NCBI RefSeq assembly: GCF_010015445.1
Contig: NC_053134.1
Span: 17,456,629-17,520,628, forward strand
Reading direction: 5' to 3'
Source: Perca fluviatilis
Taxonomy: Eukaryota; Chordata; Actinopteri; Perciformes; Percidae
DNA length: 64,000 nt
Shown here: one piece after another, positions 25,101-39,464 of the stretch
Layout of the letters: every line of letters starts with the position of its first letter
Position numbering within the stretch: the stretch's first letter is position 1
Notes under the pieces: generated by a model
The model's input: only the letters and a program-made list of their open reading frames with translations
What the model was told of the DNA's origin: nothing
Database searches by the model: none
Program-made: the position numbers and the translations under genes

Positions 25101-26531
25101 TGGCTCAGTTATGTATTGGAAACAGAAATGATTCAGAAAAAAGGAAACAAATAGAGGTACAAATGAAGGAGAAGCAGTCACTAGTGAAAACAACAGCTAT
25201 TAAATTGGCCGCAGCTTGTGCTCCCGTGTTGTTCCACTGGCCTTGAAATGCCAGTGCTATTAACGATTCCCATGGTAAACGCTTGGTTATTACCCTTCAG
25301 CCACCGCTACCAAAAATGTGTGAACGGCATAATCAGGACATTATGTTAATCTAATGGAGGCTCACCAGTGTGGAGTGACGCTGAGCCTAGTCCCGCTCTC
25401 GCCTACCTGGGCTTTCGGGAAGCACCCATGCATCCCACGAGTGAGTGATGGATGTTGATTGAAGGCCATTACTTAGCACCCGCTGAACTCCTGACCTCAC
25501 ACTGACTGGGGGGTAAAAGCCCCCCAACGCAAGGTCGGACAGCAGCGGGCGGAACATACCGGCATGTATAGACACACACAACAAAGCTACACATACTCAC
25601 ACAATGGCGAAAGAGGATTCAATATCATATGCCATAATCAGCCTCTAAGCCCCAACAGAGGGGGTCTCTGCGATAGATGAGCTTAGAGCGCGTCAATCCT
25701 ATTTTATCTGATTATATTTCCAGCACTTACAGTATGCGACTTAGAATAAGTCAGGGTGAAGGTAAGGTCAACCCTTAGATGACCCTGCGACGGTCCGTAA
25801 TATGTTTGCTGCGTTTTATTCAGTCTTTGTTTTTCCCCTGTCCACTTTAGGGAAAAGTCATCCGGGGGCTACGCACTGATTTATCTGCCCTAAATTCTCA
25901 TTCATCAGCAGAATGGTGGAATAATGCACAATACTTCCTGTGACCACACACAAACACACACACACACACACACACACACGGATTCATTTACAAACCCCGG
26001 CTACATCATCTCCTGGGAACCCGTTTAAACAAGTATTGAACAAAAACCCAGGCGAAGAGTAAAAGCTGAAAATTGGATCACAACTTCTCCCTCGTTTCTT
26101 CTTTTTTTTCCCTCCCTCTAAGCTCACTTCACATGAGACAGCAGGGCTCCTTTTTGCAGTCTTCTGAGGGACGGGCTAATCCAACCATGGACCCCCAAGA
26201 GGAGAAGGGGGGAAATACCTATCATGTATTAGCAAGTCTTTATCCTGCCCCGCTTCTTCCCAAAGGGAGCATCGGGTAATTTCTTTCCCCTAAATAGTCA
26301 AGCTGGCTCCCCCACACACACTAACACAGACATCCACGTGCAGGCCACTGCAAGACTTAGTGACAACAGCTTACTTCTCTCCCCTGAGACCTTCCTGCTA
26401 CCGTATATGGCTTTCCATTATGCACCAGTATAAACAAATCGCTCCTTATACATGTTTCACAGCTACACAGGATACAACCAAGGCTTGAATTGTGCATAAA
26501 TGAATTAAAGGTCAAGCATGCGAGTGGTAGT
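25101..26531. other. Intergenic block, no gene recognised
   Basis: Contains a (CA)n run at about 25954-25979. Otherwise unique. The segment 25200-25700 is balanced in composition and not repeat-like, so regulatory DNA is possible but unproven. Confidence 0.4.
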
Positions 26532-27172
26532 CAGTCCTTCCAGAAAGAGTTTTTTTGTGATTGTTGCGGGCAAAAATCCTTGATTATGCGGCATGTTTTC
26601 TTAAAAAATGCGATGGAATATGCGGGATATTTATGCAATTTTATGCGATGAAATTGCGGGAACTTGCAAAAAATGCGGTTTGATGAAAAAGAGAAGAAAA
26701 AGTGATTCCCCCAACGCCCTGCTTTTTTTAAACTTAATTTCCAAAAATTGTTTACAGATATTCAGTCATTGCAATAAGTAAACAAATAAGATAAAAAAAT
26801 ATATACAAATAATATAATATTAAAGTAAAAATAAAAGTAATAGTCTAAACAGAGGGAAATAAAAGATACAAAAGAGACAGACTTTAAAAAATCGTTAATA
26901 ATATAGACAGCAGGTGCACTTAAACAAAGAAATTTGAGTAGACATCAGATATTAAGATGGGTTTCTTATTGGATACCAACTTAAGAGACTCAAAGTACAT
27001 GTCAAATTCAACCTCCAACACCTGCTTTTCGATGATGTCGCGTAATTATGTCACTTCATAAAGTTCCCATGGCACCAGGGGAAAATGGCTGCTCTTGTGT
27101 CTATGGTGCGGACTTTGGCTGATTATGCATTGAATTACGCAATCGCATAATCGCGTTTTTCTGGAGGGACTT
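26532..27172. mobile_element. hAT-like MITE, about 640 bp
   Basis: The left end CAGTCCTTCCAGAAA and the right end (inverted) CAAGTCCCTCCAGAAA form terminal inverted repeats. Subterminal regions on both sides are rich in TGCG/CGCA words (TTATGCG, CGCATAA) that are mutually complementary. The flanks match only partly as a target duplication, so the exact boundary is uncertain by one or two bases. Confidence 0.7.
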
Positions 27173-28139
27173 GGTAATTAATGAAAGATGAGAAGATAGG
27201 TCTCGGAAATATCCACTTAAATTTGGTTCTAAGTGCGTCTTTCCATTGACTTTGTATGAAATCTACGTGTAAAATTCACTTAGCGTTCTCTCTAAACACA
27301 GATTGCAGACTGAGAGTCAACCAACAAAAGTTACTATTATGTATGTTTATAGTTTTTCACTTATTACGTAATGCAGGGTATCACGGGGGTTGGTCTGACA
27401 GTAATGACTGTCTATTTATACACCTGTGCTCCTGCATGACGGAGGCTAGAGATGGGGTGAGTTTTGGTTCTTGCATTTTCTGTTGACCACAAGTTTCACT
27501 GCAAACACAAATTTCACCGTATCCACGTTCAGCTTCACACACAGTATTTTTCATGCTACTGGATTTTGTCATTTTTGTTTTTTTCTTGTTTTCAAATGGA
27601 CAAATAATGTTTAAACGCATATCACAAAGTGGAATTGGATTATTGAAATGGCGGGTCACACAGGTGTTGATTGTTCCCTGACTCAGCCTCTCAGCGGCTT
27701 ATGGAGGTTTCAAAGAAGTCGTTACAGTAACAAAAGTTAGTTTGAGAGCTCATGAGAAATATATAAACCAAATAATGAATACAAAATGGACAGGACTGGT
27801 AATCAAAGAAAAGCCCAGATGTATTGTTTATAGACCGAGAATTTAGAGAAAATATTTGTCTTATTTATGTGTCCATACCTTAAAACCTCAGTGATGCGCC
27901 AATATTTGATCAAACGTTCATTTGTGCATGCCAGAAATCCTAAACTGTAATCATGAATGTCTTTTTTTTATTTGCACAAAAAATTAAACAATAATTAATT
28001 GCAGCTGAATTTTAAATTTAAAAAAAATTTAAATTAAAGAGATCACAAGTAAACTACTGAATACATGTTAACTTACTAGGTACCATCAAAAGCAGCCAGC
28101 ATTTGGTATAACTTTATTTCATGGGTCCGTAATTGCCTA
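27173..28139. other. AT-rich unique stretch, nothing recognised
   Basis: No gene or repeat family was recognised. Confidence 0.4.
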
Positions 28140-28143
28140 TTAA

Positions 28144-28535
28144 CTCTTGTGTTGTCTTCCTGTCGGCCATGCACTTGTTGTTCTCAGTCTGTCTTGCCTG
28201 TTTATGAAGCATAAAGTCATAATTTATTACTTATTTCTGTCTACATCTTCTTAGCCAACTTCATTCTAACTTATTAACTCTGGTTTAACACACATTTTTG
28301 GAATTCATGGTCAATAAACCTAATTTATGTGAAAATATACCCAATTTGAACTATTTCTGAAACAGAAATAATTTTGACTAATGGTTAAGATCAGAGAAAC
28401 GTATGTTGATGGACGATCACAGCCTGTGTATGGAACCATCCATGTTATTTTTAGGCAATTTAGTTAAAGAGACCCATATTTTTGATATAGAAAATTTGAA
28501 AACGGGTCAAATTTGACCCGAGGATAACAGGAGGG
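28144..28535. mobile_element. piggyBac-type MITE flanked by TTAA
   Basis: The element lies between TTAA at 28140-28143 and TTAA at 28536-28539, the target site used by piggyBac transposons. The ends are CTCTTGTGTTGTCTTCC and (inverted) CCCTCCTGTTATCCTCG. Next to the right end is the perfect palindrome CGGGTCAAATTTGACCCG (28503-28520). It is about 392 bp and has no transposase. Confidence 0.85.
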
Positions 28536-28539
28536 TTAA

Positions 28540-29759
28540 TTTCCTAGCAAGATTCCCGGAAGAATTTCCCCATTTATTATTTTCCCTATGTGGAGTATGT
28601 GTATTGGGAAAGAGGCGTTGCTCTGTTTTTTTTAAATCCATTTATTAGCATATATAGTTATTATTATCATTATTACATTCCTTGTGATGCAGACTATTGC
28701 GCACAAAAACACTGAGGTGTTTTAGAGGAAGTTTTTCAAGCGTCCCACTGAATCTCAGTAACAGACTGTCAGACAGACCCCTGGAGAGAGTTCAATCCAC
28801 TCAGCTACAGTGTAAATGAGGTAGCTTCTAGTGACACTTGTGAGCAATTTTATTATAGGATTTGTGATTTGGTTATAGCAATGATTTGGTAGCAACATTG
28901 ATGAACAGACCTTTTGGTTTCCTATTTTGTTTGTGTTACTTGAAAATCCAACTGCGCCTATTTCACCCTGAGATCCAGCCTTATGTGACTATGATTTTTT
29001 AATTGATAAAACGGAGCAACTAAATGAATCATTTCATGTGACCTGGCGCAGGCCTAGAAAAACCAATCATGCAATGCATCGCTCTTCTTTCTCTTTTGCT
29101 CTTGATCACTCTGCGTCTCTCTCTAATCGACTAACAAGAAAAGGCCCTAATCCTGACCCAGAAGAAGAACATATGCTGCGGAGGTGAAGGTGGGGGTGGG
29201 GTAGGGGAGAAAGAGGAGGGAGAAAGGAAAAAGGGTTGCATGGGAGGAGGTAAAGAGATATACTGTTTGAAAAGAGCAAAAGAAACAAGGTAACTGTGAA
29301 AAAAAGAAAATAAGAAGAGGGGGAAATGACCAGTAAGCAAAAGCAGGGATACCCAGGATGAATGGAAACACATGGAGAGGGAAAAAAAAGAGAAGGATGC
29401 AGCGAACTCATTAAGAGCTTACTGCTGCAGGGATGAAGGCCGAGCAGCAGCCTGGGTGAGACGGGGTTAACTAATCCGAGCCACAGTTCCTCCCCTGGGA
29501 CCTGGACTGCACACTGCTCCGCACACACACTTAAGCTATTGGACTTAATAAGATTCCAGGTGATATCTCTCCACTTCACTCTCTCCCCCGATTCATCCTG
29601 ACTGAGTGATAAAGACAGTGTCGGGCCTGATTTTGGCTGTGGTCAGGCAGGAAGCTCGGGCCGCTGGATTGATTGAGATTCAAATGAAAACTTTAAAGAT
29701 GACAGCTGTTTATCAGGACTGATTAACGCCGCAACCACACCTTTAAAAAGTACATGGAC
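28540..29759. other. Intergenic block, no gene recognised
   Basis: Contains a purine-rich tract at about 29185-29400. The segment 29560-29750 is non-repetitive, with GATTGATTGAGATT and CTGATTAACGCC words that resemble regulatory DNA. No exon was found. Confidence 0.4.
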
Positions 29760-29981
29760 TGCGTTTATATTGTGCTTTTAGACTAAAGCGTTTCACAATG
29801 TGCCTCTCATTTGCCCATGCGTTCACACACTAATAGCGGCTGCCATGGTTATCAAGAGCAAGTGCAGGTTCAGTGTGTGGCTCAAGGATACTTGAGGACA
29901 AGAGGAACTGGTTAGGGAACCACCCACCCACCCACATGATCTATGGACGACCCGCTCTAACTCCTGAGCCACAGCTGCCCC
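29760..29981 (-). repeat. tRNA-derived SINE, second family
   Basis: On the minus strand it starts GGGGCAGCTGTGGCTCAG and continues GAGTTAGAGCGGGTCG, an A-box-like tRNA head. The body ends near TAAAAGCACAATATAAACGC, a CGCTATATAA-like tail frequent in fish SINEs. The copy is diverged and its B box is poor. Confidence 0.6.
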
Positions 29982-30132
29982 ATGTCTATTGACCTTTTCC
30001 TACAAATTCACTGATAAGGTAAACATCAATATATATTAAAGGTATTTGCCAGACTGGGTGTTTTCTGGCATGTTGTCACTATGACATTTTGTACAGACCT
30101 TCATGGTCCTTCACTTCAGTGATCCCCTAGTC

Positions 30133-31387
30133 CAGGGATCTTCAACAGGGGAACCCCTAGGGGGTCCTCAGAGTCAATGCAGGGGGGCCTCCAAATTATT
30201 GTTTTTTTCAAAAATTAAAAAGTCTTAATATGAATATAACATTATTAGCAAATATAAATCTCCACTGATGATAGGCGTACTGGCCTATAGTTAAAGGGGT
30301 GATATAATGATTATATAGGGTATTTCACACTGTTCCTTAATGTCTCCTTATAGGATATGTAACATTGGTTGGGCTGAAAATGGCCCGGGTGCTCTTCTTT
30401 GCGCCCTAATGCAACCCTGTGAAATAGCTCTAGAATGAAACAAGAGAGTTTTCTCCCTTTTATGGTATGCTCATGAATATTTCGATGAGCTGCGCGCTGA
30501 CTGGTTGGTTTACAACGAGCGAAGCTGAGGAGCACTCACTGGGACCGGCAGCACCGTCATGGAGCTCCACAAGCGGCAGCTCACGTACCCAGCGCACGGT
30601 CACCTTTTCTGGGGTAACTGAACCACCAACTACCGCTTACCTGGAGCACCACGACCGGCAGCTTGTGATGAAATGTGAAAAGTGTCAGCATTCCCTGTAC
30701 ATCCTGGAACACTGCATTTACGACCGTGGTTCATTTTCAATATCCTTGAAAAACTTCCAAACATTCTTCTTTGTAAATCCCGTGGAAGTACACAGAGCAT
30801 CTCGCATCTAACCACTGTCTGAGATCTACTCAACCTACATTCAGAACACCAGCTGGTCTGTATGTACATTTTGGGGCGTGACAAAGGTACAGACCAGAGC
30901 CAAATAAGGTACAGCCACCGAGTTGACGTCAACTATAGCTTCATTGGGATTCGCCCGTTTTCAGCAGCAGTTTCAAATTGTGAGATTTGCATAGGAAAGA
31001 GGTGTCAATGGGACTTCAAGGTTCTCTGTATGCCCATTTTACCCACCTAACTGTCGTTATTCAACTATGACAAGGTAAACTCGGGTTTGCATTCTGTCGC
31101 CGCTTTAGACTAAGATAGCCAACCACAGATACAGTTCATCCTGAGGATTCACTCTGCCACATGTATGTTTAACATTACAACATGGCAAGCAATTATTAGG
31201 CTATTTTAATAGCTTAGTATTCTATGCAAAAAAGGTATGTATAAAGGCTTTAGGCCGCCCTCCACGTTATTGTAGGCCCAGTTTAATATGCAACTTCATT
31301 TGATACAATATATGTAGTAGGGGGGTCCCTGATCCGTCTCTCTTTCAGTTAAGGGGTCCTTGGCTTAAAAAACGTTGAACACCCCTG
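30133..31387. mobile_element. hAT element, 1255 bp, with a nested insertion
   Basis: The left end CAGGGATCTTCAAC and the right end (inverted) CAGGGGTGTTCAAC are terminal inverted repeats. The flanks CCCTAGTC (30125-30132) and TCCTAGTC (31388-31395) form an 8-bp target duplication with one mismatch. About 820 bp in the middle (roughly 30291-31110) differ in character and look like a separate element inserted into this one. Confidence 0.85.
30291..31110. mobile_element. Inner transposon nested in the hAT element
   Basis: The ends TTAAAGGGGTGATAT and (inverted) CTAAAGCGGCGACAG match imperfectly. On the minus strand a 100-codon ORF (30932-30630) contains CSVPGC near its C-terminal third, which recalls the first cysteine pair of a THAP-type zinc finger; the remainder is not recognisable. 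The superfamily is not assigned. Confidence 0.45.
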
Positions 31388-31388
31388 T

Positions 31389-31660
31389 CCTAGTCTGTAT
31401 TGACGACAGTTAATTTACGAGATAGTTTCGGTGCCACCGGAAGTTCGGCCAGATGTCCCTCACTTTCCGCTTTCTTTGAGTTAACTTTAACTCCGGTTGG
31501 ATCGAGCAACATTAACCGGAACCCCTGAGCAACTTTACAAGCTGAAAATGGCAACTTTTGAAGAAAATTTGGATTGTGCAACAAGGCAGGCCTGGTTGGT
31601 TTGCTATGGACAAAATACACATAGCGATACACCGGTAAGCGCAAATTAGGTTTAACCAGA
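31389..31660 (-). mobile_element. Partial copy of repeat family R1
   Basis: The stretch starting CCTAGTCTGTATTGACGAC and containing GGTGCCACCGGAAGTTC and TTTCCGCTTTCTTTG matches, in inverted orientation, the right part of the full copy at 15605-16049. The hAT element ending at 31387 inserted at its end. Confidence 0.6.
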
Positions 31661-33550
31661 CCTGACAACAATGCCCTTACTACTATAAAGAGTTGTAGCT
31701 AAATGCTCAATAACTGTTACTGTGTTTGCTACAGCGCCAGGGATTCTCAGGGACTTTCTGTGTTTATTTTAGATTGGTATCAAATGAGTTTTTGTAATGA
31801 TTCTGTAAACTGAAAGCTTTGAAGCTTATACTGTTCTCACCAGAGTCTATGTTTCCCAAATCTATATGATGGATGTGGTGAGTGCAATGTTTTCATGACC
31901 AATAGTCATAATGGATGAAAATATGAGAACATACAGGCTGAAAAATACATCAGTTTCCCTTAAAAGTCAGATTGCACAGTGAAGGGACAAAAACAGACGC
32001 AGATATATTATTTTCCCCATCCTCTCCATGTGTTGAACTAGTGAACAGAAACAAAAATTCAATGTGACTGCCCCTTTAAAGCTTTAACAGTTTTCCTTTA
32101 ATGATGCCTTTGTGAACACGTGTCTGATTCAGGAACAGAATATAAACTGTGGTTATGCCCTTTCGAGGAAATCCTCTCGGCGAAGGAAGTAAAGACAAGT
32201 TTCTCCTTCTGTTTAGTCATGTGTCATGTGTGCTCCCTTGGCTCTATTTTGTACATTGTCTGTCTTCCTCTTGTGTCTTTTGTGACTGTCTCTGTGTCTA
32301 TTTTTGTCTTTTCTATTGGGCCTCTTTCACTTTGTCAATCTCTGTCAGTCTCTTTTTACATCTTTTTTTTCTCATTTGTTTTCTCCTCCCTCACTGTCTC
32401 CCTCCTTCAGTCTTTCCAGACAGTGGACTGTCTGCTCTTTACTACATGTTGACACTCTTGCACCGCCTTGGTCTCGCCATAATTGGCCGCCTGGTTTCGT
32501 CCTCGTACGCCGCTTGGCGCAGAAGGAGAGAAAGAAAAGGCAGAGCATAAAGCGAGACAGAGAGAAGGGAAAGGGGAGTGGTAGCTGCCGGCGCCCGGGC
32601 CTGGTCAGTGTCTGTTGATCTTGGTTGTAGTAATATTTAGCTTAAACACTAATAACTGGCCGCATGTAAATGTCAGGTAGCCTCGAACAAGTGCACTGCA
32701 GCTTAAAAGTCAGGCATTAAAGTCAGAAAAAAAGCATGCAGATGCAGAGATAGAGACATAACAATCCACAGGTGCACACATACTGTACATATGAAGGAGG
32801 CGGCCAGCTTCAGTCTCCTATGTTGCGCCGTAAAATCTGAAATAAGGCCCAAGTGCTATATTTTCTCTTCATAAAGATAGCACTGGGCAAATAACATTAC
32901 AGACACGCTCGCTATTGCGGAGGAAATGCAACATGGCAGATGGTTGCTCCTTTTTACCATCCATGCTCAATAAATTCAATTGCGCCATAAATGCTTTTTA
33001 TTGGTACTAACTAGACATTTAGAGCTACACAGCAAGCATTATCATCCGTATAATATACAGTCATCTGTAGAAAAAATGTCTTCCAATTGGCAATTTTAAT
33101 CATCTTATCCAAATAAATGTAACCTGAAACCATTCAACCTTGAACTTCCTATTTGCATTGTAATGCTAATCCCAATATGGATCCAAGTCCAACAGCTTTT
33201 TTTTCTCTCCTGAATTGGAGTCTCATCTGTGGAGTAGGATGGTTTCTTGGCCTAAATGTATCTGCCCTGGATACACTAGGGGCCTTTAATGGGAACATAA
33301 TGATATCAGTGCAGATTTACCTGGGCAGAGTCCTGCAGATAAATGGGTCAGAAGGATGATGGAGCTACTCAGCAGGAAGGAGACCTAATCGTAAGATGTA
33401 GAGGGGTTTAACATGGGTGGGCAGGGAAGGATTTATAATGTTGAACTAAAATTTTAGTTTGTTATATATAAATAGCTAATCACATATGTACAGCTCTAAC
33501 GGCCAGTTAACCCGCTGGGGGCTGGCATTGTTAGCCATTTCCTTTTCCTG
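31661..33550. other. Intergenic block, no gene recognised
   Basis: Pyrimidine-rich around 32300-32420, otherwise unique. ORFs at 32.1-32.6 kb are products of this low-complexity composition. Confidence 0.45.
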
Positions 33551-33772
33551 TTAAGGCCTAGACACACCAAACTAGCGCCGATGAAGGCTGACTGTTGCAT
33601 CGCCTCATGTCGCCTGCGTCTGGGTCAAAATATTGCACTTGAACGCATGCTCAATCGGCCAAAAAGTCACTGACAAGGGCTTACCAGTGCCAATGGGCTA
33701 GTGCCAAACTAGGGCGACGGACGCTCACCGACGGCCCGACATTGGCCAGCGGTGGTGTGTTAGGGCCTTTAG
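33551..33772. mobile_element. MITE with ~19-bp terminal inverted repeats
   Basis: The left end TTAAGGCCTAGACACACCA and the right end (inverted) CTAAAGGCCCTAACACACCA match with a few differences. The interior is GC-richer than its surroundings (CGACGG, GCGACGGACGC) and non-coding. A similar GC-rich interior with ACACACCGAACAGACTCGAG is seen near 39.86 kb. Confidence 0.7.
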
Positions 33773-34915
33773 TTCCATATGTGATTTGAGCACGGCATAC
33801 ATTACTGTGTGACATGATTTGAATCACAGAGTAATGTACAGACAGGTCCCAGGACAACCCATTGCTGTGAGTTTACACAGTTTGGTTATTTGGTGTCACC
33901 ACAACAAAGACAAATGCTAGCTAGACCCCTATTTTCTGTAATGCAGGATGTGTGGGAGCTGCCAATGAGAAATATCATGAACTAGAAGTAACTTTAAGTG
34001 GGAATCAGTGCTAACCTTAGCAAACTAGGCTAACTTGTGGAAACTTCTTAGCCTATCTTACCAACTTTAAATATTCCCCAAAACTGTTTTATCTGATTTT
34101 TACGGATGGAGAAGTATGCACTTTACCTGCCATATCATTTTAGATTATATTTCCTTATGTAAAAAAAGGGTGTAGAATTCAAAGTTCAACTTTATGTAGG
34201 CTAAGTGAATTTAGTTGTAAGATTTGCTGGCATTGAAGTCATTTATCTATATCCCTACCCAGTATGAGTTAGTTTGATTTGATTCATCTTGATTTTACTT
34301 TTACTCGATCCAACTGTCACTCTGGTCTGGTCCGATTTGATTTGATTTGATTCTATGCAGCTCATTTCAATCAAATCAATATCGCCTTTGATGCCAACAA
34401 AAGGTAGCACTGTTTAAGTTGTGAATTCAAGCTGTGGCACACACAGTTCTTTATGCAACACAATCACTGCCTATGACATGTTGGCAAGCTTGCAAAGCAG
34501 TAGGTCCATCTGTGCTTGGCCTAGTTTTGGTTCACATTGGTGGCATTCCAGATTTCATTCTCAAAGGGGACAGACAGAGACACACAGTGTGCCTCGCACT
34601 GGATAAATGTAGCCTTGACATTCAAACAGTCTGTAGTTTGGCTAGTCAATTCATTTTGGCAGGCGCAGGATAATCAGAAGCCCCAGCAGTTTGTAAACTA
34701 AAAAAAAAAAAAAAAGCTTATATGAACAAAGTGTTTGTTTCAGTATCATGGGTTGCATAAGAGATAAAGATTGCCTCAGCTAGATGAAATACACAAGCTA
34801 CATGCATGTACAGGTATGGGCCTGCCTCAGAGTCTAGGGAAAATGCACTGATTGATTAAAAAATCAGGACGCGCAGGTCTCACCAACTGTTCAGAGGTGT
34901 TAGGTTATACAAGGC
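33773..34915. other. Unique stretch, nothing recognised
   Basis: No gene was recognised. A poly(A) run (about 34699-34717) ends a non-repetitive segment; no polyadenylation signal was seen in the usual position before it. Confidence 0.4.
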
Positions 34916-37067
<2,152 letters not shown>

Positions 37068-37075
37068 ACCGTCAC

Positions 37076-37759
37076 CAGGCCCAGATCTAGGCATAGGCAT
37101 GCTAGACACAGGCCTAGGGCCCATTTGCCACTAGGGGGTCCAGTAATTTCCAATCTAACACTTCATCTAAACTAGGGATGCACCGATTCCAGGATTCGGC
37201 TTGGGCCGAATATCGTTTTTTCCACCAAACCGAACCCTACGCTTGCACTATGTGCGCTATGCTGGTTGGCGTAATGACACCGCCGTTGATTACGGAAGGT
37301 GTTTACGTAGGTGGACCGTTCAATGCAGTAGGCTGTGAGAAAGTGAAAATGGAACTTGAATCGCCTTCAGTCAAAAGAAGGCGATTCAAGTCCAGCTACA
37401 TGTTCAATTTGCAATGACGATTTGTCTCGTGGTGGCAAGGACCCTAAACAATACACAACATCGCCGCTGTTAAAACATTTGCGTATGAAACATCCAAAGA
37501 ATACGAGTTGTGCATGAAGGAATCTGCAGACAGCAGCCAAAATGCAGCAAATCAGGTACGGCAAAGGAAGTCAGTCACAGCTAAAAACTTGTGTTAACCA
37601 TTTCTTTACTTCATTAATGTGTTTACTGTGTTAATGGACTGAGGATGGGAGTAGGATTCAGTATTCGGTTTCGGCAGAATCTTTACACATGTATCCATTT
37701 GGAGGGGGCCCGAAAAATGCAGCATGCATAGTGTAATCTTTTCATTTAATCCGGCTCTG
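37076..37759. mobile_element. hAT element with perfect 8-bp target duplication
   Basis: The left end CAGGCCCAGATC and the right end (inverted) CAGAGCCGGATT are hAT-like. They are flanked by identical ACCGTCAC copies at 37068-37075 and 37760-37767. About 500 bp inside belongs to a second element with a BED finger. The exact duplication suggests a fairly recent insertion of the outer element or chance preservation. Confidence 0.88.
37173..37690 (+). mobile_element. Nested hAT remnant encoding a BED-type zinc finger
   Basis: Starts TAGGGATGCACCGATTCC, a hAT left terminus seen in many fish genomes. In the + frame around 37405-37500 the translation reads CSICNDDLS...HLRMKHP, fitting the BED-finger C-x2-C...H-x(4)-H pattern found at the N-terminus of hAT transposases. 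The frame from the first ATG is shifted relative to the finger, and stops occur soon after. The right terminus is missing. Confidence 0.65.
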
Positions 37760-37767
37760 ACCGTCAC

Positions 37768-38820
37768 ATCACTCAGTTGATCTTGTGGGTGATTAGTAAT
37801 AATTGCTGAGCTGTAATAATTGTTGATTTTGCTTGTGAGCAGTTATCAAAGAATGAAGCAAATATGATGCTGGCATTTTCCCCATTGGCTTCTGTGTGTA
37901 ATATGGTCCACAACAATAACTATTATGGGTCCACTCAGCAGGTCACGTGAGTCAGTTATCATAACCGTACGCCTACTCCCTGATGTGTTTGTTGCCATAT
38001 CAGAGCGTGGACTGTGTCATATTGACATTCAACAGAGCTCGGGGTGGACACTTGTCAGCAGTGGAAGATTCTTGGGAGGGCAAAGACGAGAAGTGACTCG
38101 GACACACATGAGGGTGTAGCCTAGATTTAATTGTCATGTAACTAAACGTTTCCATGTTTCCATGTCCAACAACAGACACATGTCCTTTCAGAGTGTCCTT
38201 GATGGAGTGTATTATAGATTTGTCTCTGACCTCTATTGCTCTTTTCCCTCTAATCACCTCTCCTCCTGTTTCTCTCTCCTGGTACATTTTGTGCTTTAGC
38301 ACCTGAACACCATTCCCTTGAGGGTACAGGAGATGCCATAGTAGTACATCGTCTTCCACATAACACTGTTTTAGATGCTTGGTGCTGTTCACACCTGCAG
38401 GGGCTAACAATAACTGTGAAAGGAGGCCATAGGTTAATATTGAGGGACAGTTTGTATTTAGTAGCCTATTATGGATGTCCACAGTGTCTCTATAGATAGA
38501 GACATCAGGATAGCCGTAGTAGGTAGTGTCTCTCATGTAATCTGTGCCTGCATGGAATGTTATGTTGTAACAATGTATAGAATTTTTTTTATTTCATGAT
38601 GGTAATGTTTTTATTATTCTGGGGAATCATTATAAAGGTTAACGCTGCAATAATTTTAACAATGGATGAAATGTGCTGCATAGTGTACGAATTGTGCCTA
38701 GCTAGGCTAAGTTTACCAGCTAGTTAAGCTGTTAGCTGCTAATGAGCCACACATTTCTCACAGGAGTTGTTGGAGACCATTATTGTACCTGTCACCCATT
38801 GGTTTGTGGACTACCGTTTT
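37768..38820. other. Unique stretch, nothing recognised
   Basis: No gene or repeat family was recognised. The minus-strand ORF at 38000-38536 (178 codons) has no recognisable domain and no supporting splice or codon signal, so it is treated as chance. Confidence 0.4.
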
Positions 38821-39460
38821 AAAGCATCAAGTTTGACATTTCAGCCATGCCATCTTGGTTTTTGGCTGTCACTATATTGGGTTATTGGAGCCAGAAGTGA
38901 CCATATTTGGACAATAGGGTGGAGCTAAGTTATCCAATGCAGATGCTAGCACTAGCTAGCTTGGTCAGCAAGGTGCAAAAGTGAACAGCCGGCTTCTTAG
39001 TGTCTTTTAGTACAAACACTGAACAAATGTTCAAATTAACTTTCATGAACTGAAAACGTACCATGAAAGGGTCAACGTTCTAAAACAAAAACACAGACAA
39101 GTGATGACACAGTGATAGCGACTTGTCAATCGCAAGGTTGCCACGCCCTAAAGCATACCCTGCTTTATCGTCTATTTTACTCTAAATATGACCATGCTGT
39201 ATTGAAGACCTCGTGACTGAGACCACAAACTCATTAGGAAAATGTTTAATGAGGTAATAAATCAAGCGAGAGGTTGGGTGATTTTCTCATAGATTTCCAT
39301 ATAATTTACTTATTTTTGCAACCAGTGTAATCGCCCCCTGCTGGCCAAAGATGCAGGTCTAGGCGCTTCCACATTGGCTTCAGTTTTCAGGCCTGGAAGT
39401 TGCTGCTTGGTGACCAAAAACAAAGTTAAAAAGAGAAAAACTTTTAGATAAGCTACTGCT
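38821..39460. repeat. Interspersed repeat region
   Basis: Contains GCCATCTTGGTTTTTGG, TTATTTTTGCAACCAG, TCGCCCCCTGCTGGCC and CATTGGCTTCAGTTTTCAG, words that occur together in a widespread fish repeat. Boundaries are approximate. Confidence 0.5.
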
Positions 39461-39464
39461 TTGC

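Noticed and set aside
29106..29579. 157-codon minus-strand ORF rich in Ser/Pro/Phe
   Set aside because: The composition follows the purine-rich tract on the + strand; no domain was seen.
38000..38536. 178-codon minus-strand ORF
   Set aside because: No recognisable domain, no partner exons and ordinary composition; chance length is plausible in 64 kb on two strands.
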